A stretch of DNA of 64,000 nucleotides from JACKII01 sp965222315 (GTDB lineage Bacteria; Pseudomonadota; Alphaproteobacteria; Bin95). The first letter of the stretch is position 1, and each line of letters begins with the position of its first letter. Location: positions 5,084,001 through 5,148,000 of the forward strand of contig OZ244951.1 in the NCBI GenBank assembly GCA_965222315.1, given 5' to 3'. A program made the position numbers and the translations under genes. The notes under the pieces are model-generated. The model saw only the letters and a list, made by a program, of their open reading frames with translations, was not told the origin of the DNA and made no database searches. Below, piece after piece: positions 26,332 to 34,780 of this stretch.

Positions 26332-27009
26332 ATGAGCTACAAACCGCTTTCCCGCAACCAGATCGCCTGGCGCGCGGCGCAGGATCTGGAGGACGGCATG
26401 GTCGTGAACCTCGGCCTTGGCATGCCGGTGCTTTGCGCCAACTACAGCCCGGAAGGCCGCGAAATCCTTCTGCAAAGCGAGAATGGCGTTCTCGGCGTCG
26501 GCCCCGTGGCGGAAGGCGACGCGGTCGATCTGGACCAGACCGATGCCGGCAGCCAGTTTATCACCCTGAACCCAGGTGCCTCGATCTTCTCGTCGGCGGA
26601 CAGCTTCGCGATGATCCGCGGCGGCCATATCGACGTGACCCTGCTGGGTGGGTTCGAGGTGGCTTCCAACGGCGACCTTGCCAACTGGGATGCGGAGATG
26701 CCGGGCAAGGGGCCGCTGATCGGCGGCGCCATGGATCTCGCCGTCGGCGCCAAGGAAGTGCGCATCATGATGCAGCACGAAACCCGCGATGGCAAACCAC
26801 GCCTGCTGGAGAAATGCCGCTACAAACTGACTGCTCCGCACTGCGTCAAGCGCGTCTACACGGACCTCGCCGTCGTGGATGTGACCGACGAAGGCTTCGT
26901 TGTGCGCGAGGTGTTGGACGGCCTCAGCCGCGAGGAACTCCAAGCGAAGAGCGGCGCGCCGCTGACGTTCGCTGACGACTGCGGTGAATTGAAACCGGCG
27001 GAGGTTTAA
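26332..27009 (+). CDS. 3-oxoacid-type CoA-transferase, subunit B
   Basis: A 225-residue beta subunit. The catalytic glutamate that forms the covalent CoA thioester is in QSENGVLGVGP (E50). GLGMPV near residue 28, FSSADSFAMIRGGHIDVTLLGGFEV and the C-terminal DVTDEGFVVRE segment are family features. It is translated right after subunit A. Neighbouring genes do not form a beta-ketoadipate cluster, so this may serve ketone-body or other 3-oxoacid activation. Confidence 0.9.
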   Translation: MSYKPLSRNQIAWRAAQDLEDGMVVNLGLGMPVLCANYSPEGREILLQSENGVLGVGPVAEGDAVDLDQTDAGSQFITLNPGASIFSSADSFAMIRGGHIDVTLLGGFEVASNGDLANWDAEMPGKGPLIGGAMDLAVGAKEVRIMMQHETRDGKPRLLEKCRYKLTAPHCVKRVYTDLAVVDVTDEGFVVREVLDGLSREELQAKSGAPLTFADDCGELKPAEV

Positions 27010-27018
27010 CTTTCCGTC

Positions 27019-27139
27019 GCATCCCCGCAAGCCGGATCCCTGAAAGCGTGCAGGCGCTTCCGGGGCTATTTGGGTTTCGAGCGAGACCCACCCTGCATCC
27101 CGCGCTTTTGCCACCGGCTCGGACGGGGATGCCGGGTGA
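27019..27139. repeat. Intergenic inverted repeat (GCATCCCCG type)
   Basis: GCATCCCCG with AAGCCGG at the left (27019-27035) is mirrored by CCGGCT and CGGGGATGC at the right (27113-27132). The pair encloses about 80 bp of less regular sequence. It fills the gap between the convergent CoA-transferase B and MFS genes and could work as a bidirectional terminator. It looks like a third REP-like family of this genome. Confidence 0.55.
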
Positions 27140-28393
27140 CTACCGCCCCGGCCGCTTCACGAAATACCAGCCGAAACTCGCCACCATCATTACGAACACG
27201 ATGGTGAAGGCCGTCGTGTACGCCTCCACCGGATGCCCGCCGCTATCGGTCGCTGGGAATCGATCGAGCACCATGCCGATGCCGTACTGAATGCCGAACG
27301 CGCCGCCGAACACCAGCAGGTTGATCGCTGTTCCGGCCCGTCCGGCGAGGCCCACACCGAAATACTCGGACAAATAGGGATAGCCCAGCACGCCCAATTG
27401 CCCGGTTGCCGCAAACACGATCCAGAGCGGCACCATCCAGGCTACCGGCCCCCAGATCAGCCCGGCGAAGCTGAGTATCGCCAGCGTTGACGCAATCATC
27501 ATCACAAACAGCGGCCCGCGCCCGAATTTCCGCACCCAGTCCGCCAGTGCGCCGCCGCCCAGGATACCGACGGTAAACGCCGCCGCCATGCTGGTCAGCA
27601 CCAGCGCCACGGCGTCACGCTCCAGGCCGCCGACATCGGCGAGCCAGGGACCGGCCCAGAGCGTCTGCACCGCGATGTGGGAGGCGCAGGTCATCATGAT
27701 AATAGGCGCGACCCGCCAGAACTCCCGGTCGGTGTAGATCGTGCCCAGCGCCTTGAGTTGCTGCCCGAACGGTTCAGGCTCAACGCCGGTCCGGCTTTCG
27801 CCCCGTCGCGGCACGATGGTCCAGATCGCGACGGCAACCAGGGCTGTCACGCAGGCCAGCGCAATGAAAACCGCTCGCCAGCCGAATGCCTGCACCGCCA
27901 GATCGGCCGGCGTGCTGGCGGCGATCACGCCGATGCCGCCAAACGCCATCACCCAGGAGTTCAGCAAGGGCATTCGCCCCGGCGGCGCCCAGATTGCAAC
28001 CGCCTTGAAGCTCGCCATAAGGCCACCCGCAAAACCGAGCCCGATCATGGCGCGCGCGGCGATCAGCAGGTCCTCGTTCTCTGCAAAGCCGAACAGCACC
28101 GCACCTGCTGCGGCTGTCAGCAGCAATACGGTCTGCACACGTCGCGGCCCGAACCGGTCCAGCAAAATGCCGAGCGGCAATTGGAAAGCAGCAAACGCAA
28201 ACAGATAAGCCGCCGTCAGCAGGCCGAGCCCGCTTGCCGACAGGCCGATATCAGCCACCAGGTCGGGCGCAACGACCGCATTAACCGCCCGGAACAGGTA
28301 GCTGAGGAAGTAGCCACTGCCGAACGGCACCAGCACCATCAGCATGATTTGACCCAGGCTGGGGCTTTCGGCGGTTTCGGTAGCGCTGGTCAT
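27140..28393 (-). CDS. MFS transporter
   Basis: A 417-residue 12-helix major facilitator. The N-terminal half has FGSGYFLSYLFRAVNAVVAP in helix 1 and the motif-A loop LGILLDRFGPRRVQ. The second half has GGGALADWVRKFGRGP in the helix 8-9 loop. It shows the layout of metabolite:proton symporters, but the substrate class is not readable. It is leftward, downstream of the second N-carbamoylase gene with a REP element between them. It may therefore import carbamoyl- or amide-type substrates; that is inference from context. Confidence 0.82.
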   Translation of the reverse strand: MTSATETAESPSLGQIMLMVLVPFGSGYFLSYLFRAVNAVVAPDLVADIGLSASGLGLLTAAYLFAFAAFQLPLGILLDRFGPRRVQTVLLLTAAAGAVLFGFAENEDLLIAARAMIGLGFAGGLMASFKAVAIWAPPGRMPLLNSWVMAFGGIGVIAASTPADLAVQAFGWRAVFIALACVTALVAVAIWTIVPRRGESRTGVEPEPFGQQLKALGTIYTDREFWRVAPIIMMTCASHIAVQTLWAGPWLADVGGLERDAVALVLTSMAAAFTVGILGGGALADWVRKFGRGPLFVMMIASTLAILSFAGLIWGPVAWMVPLWIVFAATGQLGVLGYPYLSEYFGVGLAGRAGTAINLLVFGGAFGIQYGIGMVLDRFPATDSGGHPVEAYTTAFTIVFVMMVASFGWYFVKRPGR

Positions 28394-28410
28394 TGCCTGC
28401 CCCCCGATCC

Positions 28411-28519
28411 GTCATTGCGCGGAGCGTGTGACGAAGCAATCCAGGCAATCGGGGGTGTGCTCGGGAAAACGGTCTGGATTGCTTCGTTGGCCCGGCCTTG
28501 GGCCGGTCCGCCGCGCAAT
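28411..28519. repeat. REP-like inverted repeat (CGTCATTGCG type), second copy
   Basis: CGTCATTGCGCGGAGCG and GACGAAGCAATCCAG on the left are mirrored by CTGGATTGCTTCG and the degenerate CGCGCAATAGCGG on the right. It has the same ends as the element at 17754-17850, though its inner sequence differs. It occupies the gap between an MFS gene and a carbon-nitrogen hydrolase gene. Confidence 0.75.
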
Positions 28520-28555
28520 AGCGGCGGAAAGGATGGGAGCAGGCTTGGCATTTCC

Positions 28556-29503
28556 TCACTCTTCGGGCGGCGGCGTCGCCCCGGCTTGGGCCGTGATGAT
28601 CGTGTAGGCTTCGGGCCGGCGGTGCGCCGCAAAATTGAAAATCGTTGTTTTGTTAAAGGTACATTCGTCCAAATCGGCATCCGCCACAATCAATTCATCG
28701 CCGAGTGTGCGGGCCATCGAAACGATCTCGCCGCTGGGCGCGCAGATAACGCTGCCGCCCATCATGTCGAAACCGTCCTCGGCACCCGCTTTGGCGACGC
28801 CCACGACCCAGGTGCCATTTTGGTAGGCGCCCATCTGCATGCTCATCTGGTTGTGCATCATGCGCAGATGCGGCGGCTCGATCGTGTTGCTCTCGCGGTT
28901 GGCGGTCGGCGTGTTGTAGCCGAGCATGATGACCTCCGCGCCTTTCAGACCCATGACGCGGTAGGTCTCCGGCCAGCGCCGGTCATTGCAGAGGCACATG
29001 CCCATGACCCCGCCCATGGTCCGCCAGACCGGGAAGCCCAGATTGCCAACCTCGAAATAGCGCTTTTCCAGGTGCTGCCAGGGATAGGTGGGGACGAACT
29101 CGCTATGGCCGGGCAGATGCACCTTGCGGTACTTGCCGACAATCTTGCCGTCCTGATCAACCAGAATCGCGGTGTTGTAGCGGTGGACCTCGCCGTCCTC
29201 GACGCACTTCTCCGCATAGCCCAGGTAGAAGCCGATCTTCAGGCTGGCGGCCAGTTCGAACAGCGGTTTGGTCGCTGCATTCGGCATTTCGGTCTCGAAC
29301 CAGGTGTCGACCTCCGCCTGATCCTCCATGTACCAGCGCGGGAAGAAGGTGGTGAGCGCCAGTTCCGGGAACACAACCAGATTGGCCCCCTTGCCGTGCG
29401 CGCGGCGCATCAGATCGCAGAGGCGTTTGACGACGCTTTCTCGGCTATCGGCCTTGTGGATCGGTCCGAGTTGCGCGCCGGCGAGGGTGATGGGGCGGGG
29501 CAT
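28556..29503 (-). CDS. N-carbamoyl-D-amino-acid hydrolase (nitrilase superfamily), copy 2
   Basis: A 315-residue paralogue of the enzyme at 21549. The triad is complete and falls at the positions known for Agrobacterium D-carbamoylase: E47 (VVFPELALTTFFPR), K127 (KYRKVHLPGH) and C172 (CLCNDRRWPETYRVMG). It should hydrolyse N-carbamoyl-D-amino acids or a close analogue. It diverges from the amidase gene at 29586 and is followed by an MFS gene in the same direction. The two copies differ clearly in sequence outside the core, which suggests different substrate side chains. Confidence 0.87.
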   Translation of the reverse strand: MPRPITLAGAQLGPIHKADSRESVVKRLCDLMRRAHGKGANLVVFPELALTTFFPRWYMEDQAEVDTWFETEMPNAATKPLFELAASLKIGFYLGYAEKCVEDGEVHRYNTAILVDQDGKIVGKYRKVHLPGHSEFVPTYPWQHLEKRYFEVGNLGFPVWRTMGGVMGMCLCNDRRWPETYRVMGLKGAEVIMLGYNTPTANRESNTIEPPHLRMMHNQMSMQMGAYQNGTWVVGVAKAGAEDGFDMMGGSVICAPSGEIVSMARTLGDELIVADADLDECTFNKTTIFNFAAHRRPEAYTIITAQAGATPPPEE

Positions 29504-29585
29504 GGCGAAAAGTCTCCTGGATTGAGTTCTGGCGGTGGGTTCAGGATACTAACCCGAACACCCGCCGTTGAAGAGCTTATCCGCC

Positions 29586-30872
29586 ATGCAAGATCCATGC
29601 TCCTTAAGCGCCCGTGCGCTCGCCGCCGCCATTGAAGCAGGCGATCTGACCAGCGAGGCCGTGACCGCAGCCCATCTGGACCGCATCAAAGCGCACGGCC
29701 CTGCTGTAGACGCCTGGGCACATCTGAAGCCGGAACAGGCACTAGCGGAGGCGCGCACACGAGACCAAGGCCCGAAACAAGGCCCGCTGCACGGTGTGCC
29801 CTTCGGCGTGAAGGACATTATCGACAGCCACGACCTGCCGACCGAGCATGGCTCCCCCATCCACAAAGGCCGGCAACCGACAGCGGACGCCGCTTGCGTT
29901 GCCTACACGAGGCACAATGGTGGCGTCTTGCTGGGCAAGACCGTGACGACGGAGTTCGCGCACGTCCACCCGAACCAGACGCGGAACCCGCACAATCCGG
30001 CGCACACGCCAGGCGGATCCTCCAGCGGCTCGGCGGCGGCGGTGGGCGCTGGCATGGTGCCCTGGGCCTTCGGCACACAGACCGCCGGCAGCGTGATCCG
30101 GCCCGCCGCCTATTGCGGCGTGGTCGGCTACAAGCCCAGCTATGGCGAGATCAACACAGAGGGCGTTCGCGGCAATGTCCGCAGCTTCGATACAATCGGA
30201 GTCATGGCGCGCGCGGTCGAGGACTTGGCCCTGATCCGCACCACCTGTACGACCGAGCCGTTGGAAGAAGTCGCGCCGCCGGATGTGAATACACTGAAGA
30301 TCGGGCTCTGCCGCACGCCCTACTGGAGCCAGGCGTGCCCGGCGACACAAAAACATATCGAAGGTGCGGCCCAGGCGTTGGCGAAGGCGGGGGCGAATGT
30401 CTCCGAATTGGAGCTGCCGGCCGATGGTTTCCTGGGTTTTGAACACGCTGTCCGCGCCATTGCCGGCTATGAATTCGCCGGCGCCATGGCCTGGGAGCGT
30501 CTGAACCGGAGCGATCAACTGTCGGAAGCCCTGTTGAACGGACGGGTAAACGACGGCCTGAACGTCAGCCTTCAGCAATACCGCATGAGCCTGGCAGGCC
30601 TCGGCGTCTACCGCGCCCATGTCGGCCTCGCCATGCGGGACTTCGACCTGCTCCTTTGCCCAAGCGCGCCGGGTGAAGCGCCGGAGGGGCTAGGCTCGAC
30701 CGGCCCGGCGACCTTCAACGGCCTTTGGACCTCGCTCTACCTGCCCTGCATCACGCTGCCCCTGTTCTTGGGCCCGAACGGCTTGCCCATCGGTCTGCAA
30801 CTTGTGGGTCACTATGGTCAGGACCCGCGGTTGATCGCCGGGGCGGCGGCGGTGAATGCCGTGCTGACGTGA
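29586..30872 (+). CDS. Amidase-signature family amidase
   Basis: About 428 residues from the ATG at 29586; a TTG 18 bp upstream is possible but less likely. The amidase signature is complete: Lys76 in GVPFGVKDIID, the Gly/Ser-rich loop TPGGSSSGSAAA (141-152), and the nucleophile Ser169 in GTQTAGSVIRPA. Ser-cisSer-Lys amidases hydrolyse small amides or carbamoyl compounds in the cytoplasm. Divergent from the N-carbamoylase and followed by a PuuE-like gene, it fits an amide/ureide breakdown cluster. The exact amide is unknown. Confidence 0.88.
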   Translation: MQDPCSLSARALAAAIEAGDLTSEAVTAAHLDRIKAHGPAVDAWAHLKPEQALAEARTRDQGPKQGPLHGVPFGVKDIIDSHDLPTEHGSPIHKGRQPTADAACVAYTRHNGGVLLGKTVTTEFAHVHPNQTRNPHNPAHTPGGSSSGSAAAVGAGMVPWAFGTQTAGSVIRPAAYCGVVGYKPSYGEINTEGVRGNVRSFDTIGVMARAVEDLALIRTTCTTEPLEEVAPPDVNTLKIGLCRTPYWSQACPATQKHIEGAAQALAKAGANVSELELPADGFLGFEHAVRAIAGYEFAGAMAWERLNRSDQLSEALLNGRVNDGLNVSLQQYRMSLAGLGVYRAHVGLAMRDFDLLLCPSAPGEAPEGLGSTGPATFNGLWTSLYLPCITLPLFLGPNGLPIGLQLVGHYGQDPRLIAGAAAVNAVLT

Positions 30873-30878
30873 AGTATA

Positions 30879-30949
30879 TTTCACCCTGAGCCTGTCGAAG
30901 GGTGAGCCCGCGACGTTGAAAATGACCCCTCTACAGGCTCAGGGTGAAA
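30879..30949. repeat. Perfect 17-bp inverted repeat, REP-like, after the amidase gene
   Basis: TTTCACCCTGAGCCTGT (30879-30895) is perfectly complementary to ACAGGCTCAGGGTGAAA (30933-30949), with a 37-nt loop. The TCACCCTGAG end is shared with the element at 15530. Being 7 bp after the amidase stop, it may double as a terminator. Confidence 0.75.
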
Positions 30950-30972
30950 CCAAATAAGCGAAAGAAAACTTC

Positions 30973-31875
30973 ATGACCGACTTCGAACGCCAACGCCGCT
31001 ACGCCTATTCCGCCATCGACGACCGCAAGACCTATGAGTGGCCGAACGGCAAGCGCCTTGCCGTCTACATCGCCAACAATGTGGAGGTCTTCCGCTATGG
31101 CGTCGGCAAGGGCGCGGCCATCGCGCCGCCGGACCAGGCGGTGAGTGATAGCGTCTATTCATGGCGCGACTACGGCAACCGGGTCGGCTTCTGGACCCTG
31201 ATGGATGCGCTCGACAAATACGACCTGCCGGCCGAGGCTCAACTCAACACCGCGATCTATGACGAATGCCCCGGCATCGCCGAGCGTCACCGCGCCCGCG
31301 GCGACGAGTTCCTGGGCCACGGACACACCAATTCGGACGAACAGGGCGGCATGGAGGAGGAAGAGGAACGTGCCTTCATCCGTTCCTGCTCCGACGTCCT
31401 GGAGCAGCATGAAGTCAAGCGCCCGACCGGCTGGATGAGCCCCTGGCTCTCGAACTCGGTCCGCACGCTCGATCTGCTGCAGGAGGAAGGCTACGCCTAC
31501 CATATGGACTGGACCATGGATGACCAACCGATCTGGATGGCGACCCGTGGCGGCAAGATCCTCTCCATGCCCTATCCGATCGAATGCAACGACAACCGTG
31601 GCATCGTCTGGTTCCGGTACACTTCCGAAGAATTCGCCCAGATGCTGATCGACCAGTTCGACGAGATGCTGGAGCAGTCGGTAAAATACCCGCTGGTCTG
31701 TCCGATCAGCCTGCACCCATTCGTTGTGGGGCGGCCCTATCGCCTCCGCGCGCTGAAACGGGTGTTCGAGCACATCGACCACCACCGCGACCAAATCTGG
31801 CTGACCCGTCCCGGTGAAATCGCCGCGCATATCGCCAGCCTGCCTGCCGGAATCGTGCCTGGCAGCGAGCAGTAA
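30973..31875 (+). CDS. Polysaccharide-deacetylase-fold hydrolase (PuuE/allantoinase-like)
   Basis: A 300-residue NodB-fold protein. It has the N-terminal extension and the segments RVGFWTLMDALDKY, AQLNTAIYDECPGIAE and FLGHGHTNSD typical of the metal-independent allantoinase/PuuE-like branch rather than of secreted chitin deacetylases. There is no signal peptide, so it is cytoplasmic. TGWMSPWLSNS and CPISLHPFVVGRPYR are further conserved segments. In this setting, next to an amidase and N-carbamoylases, hydrolysis of a ureide or cyclic amide is more plausible than polysaccharide work. The precise substrate is not determinable. Confidence 0.8.
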   Translation: MTDFERQRRYAYSAIDDRKTYEWPNGKRLAVYIANNVEVFRYGVGKGAAIAPPDQAVSDSVYSWRDYGNRVGFWTLMDALDKYDLPAEAQLNTAIYDECPGIAERHRARGDEFLGHGHTNSDEQGGMEEEEERAFIRSCSDVLEQHEVKRPTGWMSPWLSNSVRTLDLLQEEGYAYHMDWTMDDQPIWMATRGGKILSMPYPIECNDNRGIVWFRYTSEEFAQMLIDQFDEMLEQSVKYPLVCPISLHPFVVGRPYRLRALKRVFEHIDHHRDQIWLTRPGEIAAHIASLPAGIVPGSEQ

Positions 31876-31968
31876 TGAAGAAAGTTTCCGGGGAAGATCG
31901 ATTTTTGCGCGCCGTTCGCGTATGCTACCGGGCTTTGTTGATCGCAACCGGGTACGGAGCCCAGCCTC

Positions 31969-32493
31969 ATTTCTAGTCGCCTGTCCCCTAAAGAGCGGGA
32001 ACGCTTTCATAATCTGCTGAAGCTCGCCGCAAATAGTCCGTTTGAGGGCGAGCGCGATGCGGCGCTGGCTGCGGCGGAGCGCTTGGTCTCCAAGCACGGC
32101 ATGACGCTGGACGAGGCCGCTCAGCGGGCCGTTGAGGACAACGAGACAGAGGCCAGGGAGCAGGCGCGGGCGAAGACCCATGCGGAGCAGGACGCCGCCC
32201 GCCGGTTCCGTGAGGCCGAAGCCCGGCGTGCGGCTGATAAAGAGCGTTGGGAGAAAGCCTGGCAGGACGCCAAGGCGCGAGGCCTGGACGAAGAGCCAAA
32301 AGAGAAGCCCAAGGGTCCACCGCCCAATTTTACCCGCCCCCGGAGCAACCGCCGCCGCAATCCCGTGGTGTTTGCCCAAGTGCTGCTGAAAGAGACTGGC
32401 CTGCCATTGCAGGAGATTGCCGCAATCACGCAACTGGACATGTACCAGGTAGTTGGGTTGAAGTTGAAGCTTCGGGATGCTGAAGCGGCTTAG
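31969..32493 (+). CDS. DUF2786-family protein with non-canonical start codon
   Basis: The conserved DUF2786 N-terminal helix pair begins at LSPKERERFHNLLKLAANSP (31981 on) and runs through ALAAAERLVSKHGMTLDEAA. The first ATG/GTG/TTG in this frame is TTG 32083, inside that domain. The frame is open only back to 31942, so translation probably starts at ATT 31969 (CGGAG 9 nt upstream) or CTG 31981, unless there is a frameshift. A basic, Arg-rich linker follows (residues 60-130), then a C-terminal helix-turn-helix-like segment LPLQEIAAITQLDMYQVVGL. Function unknown; nucleic-acid binding is plausible. Confidence 0.65.
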   Translation: MSSRLSPKERERFHNLLKLAANSPFEGERDAALAAAERLVSKHGMTLDEAAQRAVEDNETEAREQARAKTHAEQDAARRFREAEARRAADKERWEKAWQDAKARGLDEEPKEKPKGPPPNFTRPRSNRRRNPVVFAQVLLKETGLPLQEIAAITQLDMYQVVGLKLKLRDAEAA

Positions 32494-32523
32494 CCGCATG
32501 ACGCCGTATCAATAAGGAGCCGG

Positions 32524-33021
32524 ATGATGGCTGACTGGAACGATCTGCGCGCACTGGCCGATACGGTCGGGGCAAAACTCAAAGACCGCGGTGAAACCCT
32601 CGCTGTTTGCGAAACATCCGGCGGCGGCTTGATCTCGGCGGCCTTGCTGGCTGTAAGCGGCGCATCTGCCTACTACAGGGGCGGTGCTGTCACCTATTCC
32701 CGTTGGGGCCGGGATGGACTGCTGGATATCCCGTTGAACGAGTTGGAAGGCATCCGCTCCTCTTCGGAGCCATACGCAGCAATTCTGGCTAAAACGGTGC
32801 GGGAGCGTGTCCAGACGGATTGGGGCCTATCGGAGACCGGCGCGGCCGGCCCTAAGGGCAACCGCTATGGCGATGCTGCGGGGCACACCTGCGTCGGGAT
32901 TTCAGGGGCCGTCTCCACTACCCGGACGCTCGAAACAGCGAGTGGTGACCGGGAAGCAAACATGTTTGCCTTTGGGATCGAGGCGCTGTCGCTGCTGAAT
33001 GAGGCTTTGGATGCTGTATAG
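32524..33021 (+). CDS. CinA C-terminal domain protein (PncC-like amidase)
   Basis: A 165-residue single-domain CinA-type protein. Recognisable family segments are LAVCETSGGGLISAALLAVSG (the CTGG-loop region, here SGGG), YYRGGAVTYS, and the GAAGPKGNRYGD loop. Stand-alone CinA domains such as PncC deamidate nicotinamide mononucleotide in NAD recycling. The usual ESCTGG motif is replaced by ETSGGG, so the active-site Ser/Thr arrangement is altered and activity should not be assumed. It follows the DUF2786 gene by 30 bp. Confidence 0.78.
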   Translation: MMADWNDLRALADTVGAKLKDRGETLAVCETSGGGLISAALLAVSGASAYYRGGAVTYSRWGRDGLLDIPLNELEGIRSSSEPYAAILAKTVRERVQTDWGLSETGAAGPKGNRYGDAAGHTCVGISGAVSTTRTLETASGDREANMFAFGIEALSLLNEALDAV

Positions 33022-33048
33022 CTGTCCGGGCAGGGCCTGCCCGGCGGC

Positions 33049-33540
33049 CTAAGGTTTAATGTGAACGACAGCAAACATATAGGCGAAGGCCGCCAGCGCG
33101 ATCAGGATGACAATGTGCGGGATAAAATCCCGGAACGAGGCCTTTGACCGGCTGATCTGGGCCCGCGCGTCTATCTTTCCGCGTTCTGCCGCTTGCATGT
33201 TCTGGGTTTCAGCCACAATTCCAGGCAATGCCGTTTTCACCCAGTTTTTGAATGCTTCCTCATAGCCGTCCCAGGAAATTGTTGGCGCACGGTTACCGAG
33301 GGCGACAGTGGCTCCGAACTTTTGGACCGGGCTTTCCTTGTCGTCCACCGAAATGGGCCGCCTGGTGAGGTCAAGCCGCCACTCCTCTGGATGGCGCAGG
33401 GGACGCCATTCGATCAGGCATTCGTAGCCTCCGTCCATTGCCATCCGGCGGGGAGGGAGCGGCACGCATTCGTTAGCGTCCATCGGTGCAAGTTTGCGCA
33501 GTGAGGCTAGCAATGCGGGGTCGGAGTGTTCTTGAGACAT
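33049..33540 (-). CDS. Hypothetical tail-anchored membrane protein
   Basis: About 163 residues from the ATG at 33540 (MSQEHSDPALLASL). An open frame continues upstream to 33699 but would overlap the divergent glycosyltransferase gene. The soluble part has paired Pro-rich and Trp-rich segments (PLPPRRMAMDGGYECLIEW, RHPEEWRLDLTRRP). A short linker leads to one transmembrane helix at the very C-terminus (IPHIVILIALAAFAYMFAVV), leaving three to four residues after it. That geometry suggests tail anchoring in the inner membrane. I do not recognise the family. Confidence 0.6.
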   Translation of the reverse strand: MSQEHSDPALLASLRKLAPMDANECVPLPPRRMAMDGGYECLIEWRPLRHPEEWRLDLTRRPISVDDKESPVQKFGATVALGNRAPTISWDGYEEAFKNWVKTALPGIVAETQNMQAAERGKIDARAQISRSKASFRDFIPHIVILIALAAFAYMFAVVHIKP

Positions 33541-33673
33541 CGGTCGTTCCGGCAGCAGGAGCGAGACAAGCATAGCAGGTCTGGAAGATGGTCCGTTCAG
33601 CTCGCTTGGAGAATACGGCGAAGCTGCTATACCGGGGAATTCTGCGCCTGACCAGAGGCTCACCGGCCTGTCC

Positions 33674-34630
33674 ATGTCCGTCCTGCTTATAACCTCCAAC
33701 CGCCTAGGCGATGCAGTCCTGACGACAGGCGCTGTCCCATATTTGGCTGCACGCTATCCAGGCGCGGATATCATTGTTGCCTGCGGTGCGCTGCCCGCCC
33801 CGTTATTCCAGGCGATGCCGGAAGTGGCGGCGGTCTGGCCCATGGTGAAGCAGCCATACGGCGGACACTGGTTCGAACTATGGCGGAAAGCCATTCGCCA
33901 GCGTTGGGACCACGTGGTCGATCTGCGCGGTTCGGCCTTCGCCTATTCGGTAGTGACGCGGCGGCGTACTGTGGTGCACACGGACCGTGCGCTCCGCCAT
34001 CGGGTCTTGCATCTTACCCAGGGGCTGGGTGCAAGTGCTCCTGTTTCGCCGCACATCGCTTGGCAACCCGAACATGCGGCCGAGGCCGACAGGCTTCTGG
34101 GGAGCGACGGGCCGCTTCTGGCGGTTGGCCCGTCTGCGAATTGGGTCGGAAAACAATGGCCGGCCGCGAATTTCGGGGAGCTTGCGGTTCGGCTTACCAG
34201 CACCGGCGCTCCACTAGCCGGGGCGAAGATCCTCGTGGCAGGTGCCCCTGACGAGGCCGCGGCAGCTCAACCCGTTATCGACCGGCTGCCGGCTGATCGG
34301 ACGATAGCTGCCTTCGGATGGTCTCTCCCCGTGCTGGCGGCCGCGTTTAGCAAGGCATCGCTTTATGTCGGTAATGATTCCGGGCTGATGCATCTGGCCG
34401 CCGCGGTGGGTACCCGAACACTTGGCTTATTTGGCCCCTCCCGCGACGAACACTACGCGCCCTGGGGGGACGGCAACCGCGTTATCCGCACTCCGGCAGC
34501 CTATGAAGACTATTTGACGCCGAATGGCCTCGATACAGCGTTGGCAGCCCGCCTGATGGGTGAAATTCGCACCGATACGGTCTTCGCGGCTGCGGCGGAG
34601 ATGCTTGCGGCGGACGGCAAGAGCCGTTGA
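33674..34630 (+). CDS. Glycosyltransferase family 9 (heptosyltransferase-like)
   Basis: A 318-residue GT9 enzyme with the N-terminal ITSNRLGDAVLTTGAVPYL motif and the C-terminal donor site: GPSANWVGKQWPAANF, LYVGNDSGLMHLAAAVGT and LFGPSRDEHYAPWG. These match ADP-heptose:LPS heptosyltransferases acting at the cytoplasmic face of the inner membrane in core synthesis. A second GT9 and a GT4 gene lie at 40136-42293, so core-type glycosyltransferases are split between two places around secA. The acceptor is not predictable. Confidence 0.87.
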   Translation: MSVLLITSNRLGDAVLTTGAVPYLAARYPGADIIVACGALPAPLFQAMPEVAAVWPMVKQPYGGHWFELWRKAIRQRWDHVVDLRGSAFAYSVVTRRRTVVHTDRALRHRVLHLTQGLGASAPVSPHIAWQPEHAAEADRLLGSDGPLLAVGPSANWVGKQWPAANFGELAVRLTSTGAPLAGAKILVAGAPDEAAAAQPVIDRLPADRTIAAFGWSLPVLAAAFSKASLYVGNDSGLMHLAAAVGTRTLGLFGPSRDEHYAPWGDGNRVIRTPAAYEDYLTPNGLDTALAARLMGEIRTDTVFAAAAEMLAADGKSR

Positions 34631-34780
34631 GATTGACTTGACAGTGTGCGCTGCCTATTTCACCTGCAAGCCGAGCCACGTGCGTTCGCACGCTTTCGGA
34701 CCGGATTTGAGCTGAGGCCCATTCAGAAATGACGGGTCATTCTCAGCCTATAGCCATACTTTAAGCCTACGAGGACCGCC

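Noticed and set aside
27677..29635. 652-codon plus-strand frame across the MFS, REP element and N-carbamoylase
   Set aside because: It runs opposite to two well-supported genes and through a repeat. The translation is low-complexity and lacks any domain.
31930..31990. In-frame TGA (31939-31941) before the DUF2786 domain as a selenocysteine codon
   Set aside because: No SECIS-like hairpin follows and upstream translation shows no conserved continuation. A non-canonical start is simpler.
32083..32493. Short version of the DUF2786 gene starting at TTG 32083
   Set aside because: It would cut the conserved domain in half and has no ribosome site. Kept only as the minimal open frame.
34638..34661. 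TTGACA as a secA promoter
   Set aside because: A perfect -35 hexamer is present, but no -10 box occurs at 16-18 bp; the nearest TATTTC is only 12 bp away.
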